Shown here piece after piece: positions 57,504 through 64,000 of a stretch of 64,000 nucleotides of DNA; positions within the stretch are counted from its first letter, which is position 1, and each line of letters starts with the position of its first letter. The position numbers and the translations under genes were made by a program. The notes beneath the pieces were generated by a model, which was given only the letters and a program-made list of their open reading frames with translations, was not told the origin of the DNA and did no database searches. The DNA lies in contig CAJSYZ010000009.1 of assembly GCA_910574455.1 (NCBI GenBank), positions 1,488,001 to 1,552,000 on the forward strand, in the 5' to 3' direction. The stretch comes from Trichaptum fuscoviolaceum. Lineage: Eukaryota > Basidiomycota > Agaricomycetes > Hymenochaetales > Trichaptaceae.

Positions 57504-58287
57504 ACTTTCCCGCCAAGGATCCCGACATGAGCAGACAATCCCGCGGGGAGAATCCCGCCATTGGATTCCCGGCGCGAAACCTCATTCCCGAATCGCACGA
57601 TCCCATGCTCACGTGACTTATCCTGCACCACCGTCCCGGCAACCATGCACGCATACACACACTCATTTACGACGACCCGCCACGGCACATGTACATTCAC
57701 TTATCAACATACGCTCATTAATCCGCTAGTACCTCAAAGTGACGACCTGCAACAGTCTGGCATACCTAGTCTGGCTAGTCGCGGCCCCGGACCGGACGCT
57801 GACGTCCACGGACAGGCCGTAGCCATCTGGAGAGACGGGATGGACATGCCTAGCATTGCGGTCGTAGCATGTATCGTTTGTAGTAGATAGGTGCGCATTG
57901 CGCAAGGACACTTAGCGTAGATTAACTATACAGTCTTTACGAAGTAGATAAATAGCTGTAGGCATCGTAAGGAGCACCCCACTTTTGACCTCTTGTGGAG
58001 TGCTTCCTTAGGTGCGATCTCTCTCTTTTCTCCCGTGTAGTTAGTTGCGCAATACTTACTTGTGGAGTGCTTCCTTAGGGATCCGCTTACTTGACGTTCA
58101 AAGCAGTGAAGAGTCCTAGCTGGCCTTGAGAATCCCGCGACGCGCCTGGATAGAATCCCGCGCGTTTCCCCGCCTGAATTCCCACGCTCGTTCCCAGTCG
58201 CGAATCCAGATTCCCGAACGCGAGTTCCCGTCGCGAATTCCAGTTTCCCGAAACTGTTTCCCACTACAATTCCCGACGGTCGTAACA
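57504..58287 (+). repeat. GyB 3' LTR, right part (left part 52809-52843)
   Basis: 784 bp completing the 819-bp LTR together with 52809-52843. Ends GGTCGTAACA. Confidence 0.9.
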
Positions 58288-58436
58288 CCACCTCCCCTTT
58301 CTCTTTGTTTTAATTGTAGATTGGTATCTAAAGTATGTAGCATTGTTCATTAAAATAAAATAGAATAATTTTCAATTTTCACGTGGCAGGTCGACTGCTG
58401 TCGGCATTTCCTAAATCAGGATAAAGGCAGGAGCAG

Positions 58437-58720
58437 TGTCCCGGCCTGGATGTTATTTTTAGAGCCACGGAATTTTGCGAAGCCCCGGAGAAGGTGTGCT
58501 ATCCGAAAATGGGAGGACACCCTGAGGGAAGCCTCAGGGTTCTCAGGGCTTTGTGCAAACCCCCCAAAAAGGCAGTGGGGTATGCCCTAGTTAGGCTGAG
58601 CAAGAGTGAGCAATAGTGTGCAGTAGTTACTGCACAGATTTCGTGATAGTTACTGTGTTTTATTCACATAGCCTTACACTGATTACTGTAATTCATTGAA
58701 TTAAACACCTGGTAGCAGTG
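58437..58720 (+). repeat. possible LTR end with tRNA-type primer site
   Basis: A 271-bp stretch TGTCCCGG...TTAAACA (58437-58707) is followed after two bases by TGGTAGCAG, like an initiator-Met tRNA primer site. It is cut at 58721 by the GyA-family fragment. It may be the start of another retroelement; boundaries are a guess. Confidence 0.3.
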
Positions 58721-60045
58721 TCTAGATAGAAGAATGCGTTGGGGTTGGTGTGGTAGATGAAGAAGATAGAGTCGGGTTGGACGATTAGACTGGCAGTTTT
58801 TGTGATGGACCAAACTGTATCGTCACAATACTTGGTGAAACTGTATGTGTCAAATTGATAACAGTTGGCTACGGAGTATTGGACTTGGTATATGTGTCTT
58901 CCTGCGTTGTCGAGTTGGTTGGTGTTGGTGTGGGTAAGAAGCAAAGCGTTTTGTGGGATAGAGGGTGCCGTGATGGATAGATGTTATGACGTAAAGTGAA
59001 GTGGTTTTCTGTTTGACCTTTGTTTAGTCTTGAGGGTCGTCAAGCAATAACGTTATGAGATGATCGACAGTGGGGCAGTGTTTGTGATGCTTTGTTCGAT
59101 GTTTAACAGATGAACTGTTCTTCGATTTCTGGATCGGTCTCCCTTCGATTTCTGGATCGGTCTCCCATCGCTATTACCAAGCGGCACGTCTGCGAGTTAT
59201 GCTTGTTGTCCAATAGGCGTCCCAAAGACTAGGCTAGCAGCTTTATGCCTTCTTTGCAGGTACTGAGTCCTCTTCCTGTGTGCACAGCTACGGTCCCGTT
59301 TGGTATGACAGAAGTTGGTTCCTTTGTAACACTACTGTCCGGGGTTTAATCAACCAATGAGCTGGAGCGGTTTTCTTAATCTTCGGATTGCGACTCTCGA
59401 AGTTTTCCTTGGCCTCCCTCTTGCAATCGATGAGCACCTTGCTACACTGAAGGGATTACCTCAAGCGGATGTTCTTCTGGACTAGATGGGTTTACAACTG
59501 GTTAGTAGTATGTGGAGCGAGGCTCAACACTGAGACGTAAAGACGGATGTCTTCGACGGTAGAAAAGTTCAATCTAATTGTTACGTCTCAACTTACGGTC
59601 TCGTATAGTTGGGGAACACAACGTTAAGTTGCTCAGTGATAGCAGAGCTAGGGCTCGACACTAAGTGTTGTATGGACAAAGGCCTACGATGTAGAGTAGA
59701 GAGAAACAGATGTATAGTAGAGACTAGAGACGGGGGGTTTGACAAAGGAGATTGAACTTAGAGTTCGATCATGCTAAGTACAGGGGTTTATATACTGTAG
59801 CTGCGGAGCAAGGGTACATCGGAAGATGAGTAAGAAGAGAACAATAAGAAAGTAGACGATAGGCTACTAATAATAGTGTGAGAGCAGTGGGCAGAGGGTT
59901 AGGGCAAAGGGTACATGTGTAACATTGGGATTGGCTGAGGGTTGAGGGTTACATCGGAGGATGACTGAGCAAGACAAGAATAGAAACAAATAGGGCAAAG
60001 GGTTTGGAGTAATGGGGGCCGCTGACATAGTAAGAAAACGTAACA
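58721..60045 (-). mobile_element. GyA-family 5' fragment (LTR, leader, start of pre-gag ORF), minus strand
   Basis: LTR 59579-60045 (467 bp), leader with the same doubled GGGAGACCGATCCAGAAATC unit, then the first 75 or so codons of the pre-gag ORF (to IYHTNPNAFFYL), truncated at 58721. Its R motif and primer site differ from GyA at the same paired position (see findings). No TSD match with the fragment at 37225. Confidence 0.88.
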
Positions 60046-61258
60046 ATCAGTGGAACTCCTTATTAATTGTAAATTATGAAAAGTAGAGTGTATGCTATCC
60101 AAAAGAAGTAATGTCATATTAAGAACAAACAAGAATCGGGCTTTCCCGAGTTGCAGAGTGTTGCTCCTACCCAGATAAAGATCCTGATTGCTTAACCGTG
60201 CTGCGGTATATTAGACTACAGTGTTTTGACACTCCTTGAAACATCTATTCATAAAATCTAGAATTTAATTCACATTGTCAGTTAAATGCTTGATATTCCT
60301 CATGTACTACTTCGGATACATACTCTATATCATATCATGCAATAGCCTGCAATCAAGAAAATGTCACATTTTACCCGTCTGTGAAACACAGTCACAAAGT
60401 GTGACGTGAGCATGAAATTCTCGTGTAGTTGTCCTAATCAAGGCATATTTCCCACCCAATGTTGTCACACCCAAGCTGCAAAACATATCAATTGCTATAC
60501 AAGACTTTGACATCATTTTCTTACAGAGTTACAGAGAGTATATGCTATAACACAAACCATGTATTTTTTGAGCCAAAGACAATTGGAATTGGAATTGCTG
60601 TTGAATTTATAAAAATGAAATAATAATGTGTTTATAACTCAAAATGCTGATTTTAAGACAATTCTGTGTCTAAATTTTTTGGATCTCACCGGATCAATGG
60701 TATATTTAATACAGCCATACCTATAGCCCATCCATACACTTAAGTCAAAGATTGGAAACAAGAGGTTCAATGATAGTGGAGGAAATCGAATTGTTTCAAG
60801 GAACGATTGGGTTCCAAGGAGTGGTCAAACACTGTACGTCGCCTCAGATTGGCACTTCCATACGAGAATTGCGATAAGAGTCAAGAGGATCCCTCAATCT
60901 CGTATGGTTCGGATGATAGCCGAAAAGATGTCTAGAATACACATCTCGTGCGCTCTACCTTCGAATCATCCGCATCGTCGACAGCTAACGATGGCCTTGC
61001 TCATTTCTCTGGGTTCGGATGTTTATTTGGACATATCGGATCTGCGTTGTATGTATCGCCATTCCGAAATTGCCGGAATTATACTTTCTCCCCAGATCTC
61101 TGGCGGCCCTTGTGCCTTTGACACCCGCATGTCTCGCCTCCGCCCAAAGGCTGGCCACATCATGGATCACGATCAGCACAGTCCGGATTTGCTTCTTGTG
61201 GAGAAAGGTAAATATGGAACAAGAAGGGCCAAAAATTATTATCCTTACTTGTTGCCGT
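60046..61258. other. AT-rich intergenic DNA
   Basis: No recognised gene up to the MGN-family copy C. ORFs at 60904-61308 (plus) and 60985-61491 (minus) lack domains; the latter overlaps copy C in another frame. Confidence 0.4.
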
Positions 61259-61498
61259 CTACTCCGTACGTTGTCCGCAGGTATTCCGTAGCCTGTGGGC
61301 GTCCATAGCGTCCACAGACTTAAGGTACTCTTCGAGTGCCTGCTGACGATTCTTCTTATATCGTGTGTCTCGAATGCGATCCTCTGTGCCCTCCATTTGG
61401 TTCCGATCGTTTTGAGGGATGATGTAGGCCTCGGTGTCGTGAGCCTGACTGTTGGCAGAGTGACGGGTGAGAATTGTGGCACTGAGGACATTTCCCAT
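61259..61498 (-). CDS. MGN-family small protein, copy C (putative N-myristoylated)
   Basis: 79 residues, one exon. N-terminus MGNVLSAT fits the N-myristoylation pattern (Gly2, Ser6). The helix RDTRYKKNRQQALEEYLKSV matches the family segment in copies A and B. It lacks the long Ser-rich middle of the others. The stop TAG is at 61259-61261, before the position of the family intron. Divergently oriented to copy D, sharing about 900 bp of upstream DNA. Function unknown. Confidence 0.55.
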   Translation of the reverse strand: MGNVLSATILTRHSANSQAHDTEAYIIPQNDRNQMEGTEDRIRDTRYKKNRQQALEEYLKSVDAMDAHRLRNTCGQRTE

Positions 61499-61628
61499 TG
61501 TTAATGAAGTCTATTGTCGTTTGAGAGGAGTCGGCGTGGTATTGTGATGAGACTGGCTGAAGTTGCGTGTATGTGTAGGGTTGGCGCGGAGAGATGTTGA
61601 TTGACAGTGTGCAGGACAATGATGGACG

Positions 61629-61710
61629 GATCTGCGCAGATCAGGCACCTATTTATTAGTTACTTTGTGCACCTTGGAGGCTCGGAGAAATCTCACTTCG
61701 GAACCAAAAT
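61629..61710 (-). promoter_or_regulatory. conserved promoter cassette of MGN-family copy C
   Basis: Minus-strand ATAAATA (61656-61650), GGTGCCT, then palindrome GATCTGCGCAGATC (61642-61629), 130 nt before the ATG. The upstream GAAGTGAGATTTCTCCGAG block matches copies A and B. Confidence 0.75.
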
Positions 61711-62466
61711 GAGACCCGAAGCCGTCCAATGATCGCAGTCTAACCATCAAATTGAGGACGCGATTGGCTGGATGCCTTTGCCTCTCGAGAACCGTATTCT
61801 AGTTACATCGTAGGTAGCTTTACAGAGCTTGTTAAACTCCATACTGACAATAACACAGACGTTAGTGACTTCAAATATGAGACTTGGATCCATCACATAC
61901 ATTAGTGGTTGTCTTCTAATGACACGGAATTGCATGTCTCAGGCCAACCTGACACGAGTCCCTACATATCTCTTTGTCGACAAGTAACGTATAAGTGACA
62001 TTTCTCTTGAAATCGCAAGCTATCGAAAATGATAGAAAGCTTTTGTTTCTCGTGAGCGTCTGCGAGGACGTTCGCCAGCCTGCCACTGGCACTGGCAGCC
62101 GTAGTGAGTGGATTTGGAAGTTGAAGCCTGAGTGGATGAAGTTCCCACGACTCATTTAGTACTAAAGTTTAAGTTCAAGTTACGTTTAAAGTACATACTA
62201 TCCGAAACATGCCTCAAAACGTGTTTCACGGTATAGTACCAACGACTCTAATGTTTCGCAGTCTGTTTTTGCGAATAATCAATACAGGATCCTGATGTAT
62301 GTGGTGAATCTAAAGCTTCAGGCTGGAAGTTGCGCTAATGTCTGTGCTGTTGGCAGTATTGAGAGAGAGAGTGGAAAGCTATGATGGTTGTTCCACAAAG
62401 CAGAAGGAAGGTCTCGGGAGGCACAGTCATCCAGCCGATCAGCGTCTCCGCTTTGAAGGATCGACT

Positions 62467-62587
62467 ATGTACGATTAGATGGCTTCAGGTCTTAATTTGG
62501 CTCCGAAGTGAGACTTCTCCGAGACTTCAAGATACACAAACTAACTCATAAATAGGTGCCTGATCTGCGCAGATCACCATCACTGCG
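62467..62587 (+). promoter_or_regulatory. conserved promoter cassette of MGN-family copy D
   Basis: Identical to the cassette of copy A: ATAAATA 62548-62554, palindrome 62561-62576. Confidence 0.75.
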
Positions 62588-62687
62588 CACTCTCGATCGA
62601 CAGCGTTCGACATCAATCTTTCGCAACGCACTTCTTCATAACTTTTTATCCAACCTGCAGCTAGTTGAGAGAGCTCGTCACAACACC

Positions 62688-63230
62688 ATGCCGACTCCTC
62701 TCAGACGGTCAAAAACTTCATCTACGAAGGGAAATTGCTCCAGTGCCGTAAGCGACTTTCGTCCCTCCACAAACGGCAACGTTCACAATGCCACATCGAC
62801 AAATTGCACCAATGTCGCAAGGTGCATCTGTCACTTTGCCAACAAGAGCTCTCCACAAGGAAGTCATGTACCACATCTTATCCGACGTTCATGCAGCTAC
62901 AGCGATCCGACGAGTTCTGCTCGTCATGAAACTCCGCAGAATCTTCTCAGACGGTCATCGTTTCCAGCAATAGCAAAAAATAACCCCAGAGAACAGGAGC
63001 AAATGAAGAACGTGGAATTTCTTATGCGCCTCCGAGACCCGCAATATATAGCGGATCGTCAACGCACGCTAAACGAACAGTATTTGAAGTTGGTGGATAA
63101 GTCCCGCGACCTTTCGGGCAGACTGGTTTTCAAAGCTGACGGTGCATGTAAGCAAGAAAATCTGACGCCATTTCGTTCCATATTGATGTTTCTCCAGTGG
63201 ATCACCGTACCGTCTTGGCCCCATGCTTAA
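62688..63230 (+). CDS. MGN-family small protein, copy D (duplicate of copy A)
   Basis: Identical to copy A except Ala to Val at the C/T difference at 62759. Same shifted start (ATG 62688) and loss of the MGN start. Same intron signals. Confidence 0.5.
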   Translation: MPTPLRRSKTSSTKGNCSSAVSDFRPSTNGNVHNATSTNCTNVARCICHFANKSSPQGSHVPHLIRRSCSYSDPTSSARHETPQNLLRRSSFPAIAKNNPREQEQMKNVEFLMRLRDPQYIADRQRTLNEQYLKLVDKSRDLSGRLVFKADGACKQENLTPFRSILMFLQWITVPSWPHA

Positions 63231-63803
63231 GAGGGCAAAGGCCGTCAGAATACTCAAGCTGTAGTCTGTTTCTCCAATTTCCTTTGCAAATATATTATCC
63301 AATTCTTTTGCTTTTTGAAATTTAGACATGAATAATCGGGGCCACATAGTTTATCGCATTGCAACTAAGTTCTCTACTTGATTGCACTCATTATTCCTTG
63401 CATGATGCGGTTGGTACTAAGTAGCTTTAACCCTCGGGGTGCAGGTCTCCGTGACTTCAAATCCTCAATGTTACCCTCTGTTAATGTAATCAAAGTAATC
63501 ACTTCGACTTCAGACCGTGCAAGCCTCAAGGCTCTTAGATACCCAAAGAATCAAGGGTTAGAGACAAAACTTCCCCCAATAAATAACTCTGTTAAAGTGT
63601 CCAATGGTGAACGCAGTTCACTGGAGTCCAAACTGTAGTTACATGATTCCAGACGCATACATGATCTAAGAAACCGTGACAGATGTCGCGTCCAGCGCTC
63701 CATCTGCATAAATACAGAGTCCCCCACCCGTGGGTAGTGTCGACGCAGGCAAGGACTGCATCCAACTGAGCCAAGTTCATGCGTCGTTCGCAGCACTAGA
63801 CGT

Positions 63804-64000
63804 TCATCGACGCCGGGTTAGCAGATCTGCGAGTTTATTGACCCATATTCCTACCCGGCGCATCCCAGGAGAGCCACTTCCCGATGTTGTCCATGTCCCA
63901 CAGCTGCCGTCACTGATCAACAAAGTTACAGATGAAGACCTGTTGCATGCATTATCCTTCCTTCGCCTTTTGCTTGTAGCGTCTTCGATGCTGCCCCGGG
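63804..64000 (-). CDS. protein kinase, C-terminal end (partial, duplicated)
   Basis: Copy of the 3' end of the kinase gene at 15676-16890. The stop lies at 63804 and the rest is outside the window. Whether a full second kinase gene exists cannot be seen. Confidence 0.7.
   Translation of the reverse strand, partial: RGSIEDATSKRRRKDNACNRSSSVTLLISDGSCGTWTTSGSGSPGMRRVGIWVNKLADLLTRRR

Larger units (their letters stand above)
38112..58287 (+). mobile_element. GyB chromovirus, interrupted by several elements
   Basis: Ty3/Gypsy chromovirus with 819-bp LTRs (38112-38930; 52809-52843 plus 57504-58287). After removing hAT-2, hAT-3, the solo LTR and the gag-only LTR element, gag and pol read almost continuously. 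The LTRs differ at about a dozen sites, mostly transitions, so it is older than its guests. Flanks (CCTCT left, CCACC right) do not form a target duplication, suggesting rearrangement after insertion. Confidence 0.88.
62148..64000. repeat. long direct repeat, right copy (runs off the window)
   Basis: Same sequence as 14021-15872 with one substitution and one inserted base. The left edge is at CGACTCATTT; its left flank (GAAGTTCCCA) differs from the left flank of the first copy (repeat R1). Confidence 0.95.

Noticed and set aside
37225..60045. Fragments 37225-37779 and 58721-60045 as two ends of one minus-strand GyA element
   Set aside because: Outer flanks (TTTAC and ATCAG) do not form a target duplication and the LTRs differ at several sites, so one insertion event is not supported.
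60985..61491. 168-residue minus-strand ORF overlapping MGN copy C
   Set aside because: It is the shifted frame of copy C plus unrelated downstream DNA; the MGN frame has the family match.

Overview
The window looks like a repeat-rich stretch of a filamentous basidiomycete genome, probably an Agaricomycete. The evidence is host genes with 50-68 nt introns, a decayed alpha-1,3-glucan synthase, a BCS1-type AAA ATPase relic, a fungal Ser/Thr kinase, and chromodomain Ty3/Gypsy elements (chromoviruses). I saw no tRNA, rRNA or CRISPR array.

Layout. 1-4571: minus-strand pseudogene of a cell-wall alpha-1,3-glucan synthase. 4.7-8.3 kb: a short dispersed repeat, an unrecognised two-exon gene, and an unrecognised minus-strand gene with one apparent 1-nt frameshift. 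8.3-10.5 kb: decayed low-complexity DNA. 10.5-11.6 kb: BCS1-like pseudogene. 12.5-13.4 kb: intact three-exon DEDDy 3'-5' exonuclease gene. 14.0-20.0 kb: two members of a small gene family with a conserved promoter cassette, and a protein kinase between them.

20.6-35.8 kb: a small hAT-like element (8-bp target duplication) holding a 14.5-kb composite of a Tf1-like chromovirus, called GyA here. GyA has 467-bp LTRs, a predicted self-priming site, a pre-gag ORF resembling an integrase zinc finger, a -1 frameshift site at the gag stop, and two ORFs after pol. 37.2-60.0 kb: a nest of elements. A second chromovirus, GyB (38112-58287), is interrupted by two more hAT-like elements, a solo LTR and a gag-only LTR element. 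One hAT-like element carries a captured Hsp70 fragment and a 3-kb element with long inverted repeats, which holds further LTRs. 61.2-64.0 kb: a third family member, then a nearly exact second copy of 14021-15872 running off the window.

The transposons are best read as layers of insertion; target-site duplications let most layers be peeled off in order. The most unusual items are the small N-myristoylation-like gene family with its palindromic core promoter, the covarying self-priming site of GyA, the integrase-like pre-gag ORF, the post-pol ORF with tandem SUMO-interacting-like motifs, and the 48-kb-spaced direct repeat. Functions are inferred from motifs read by eye; no database search was run.
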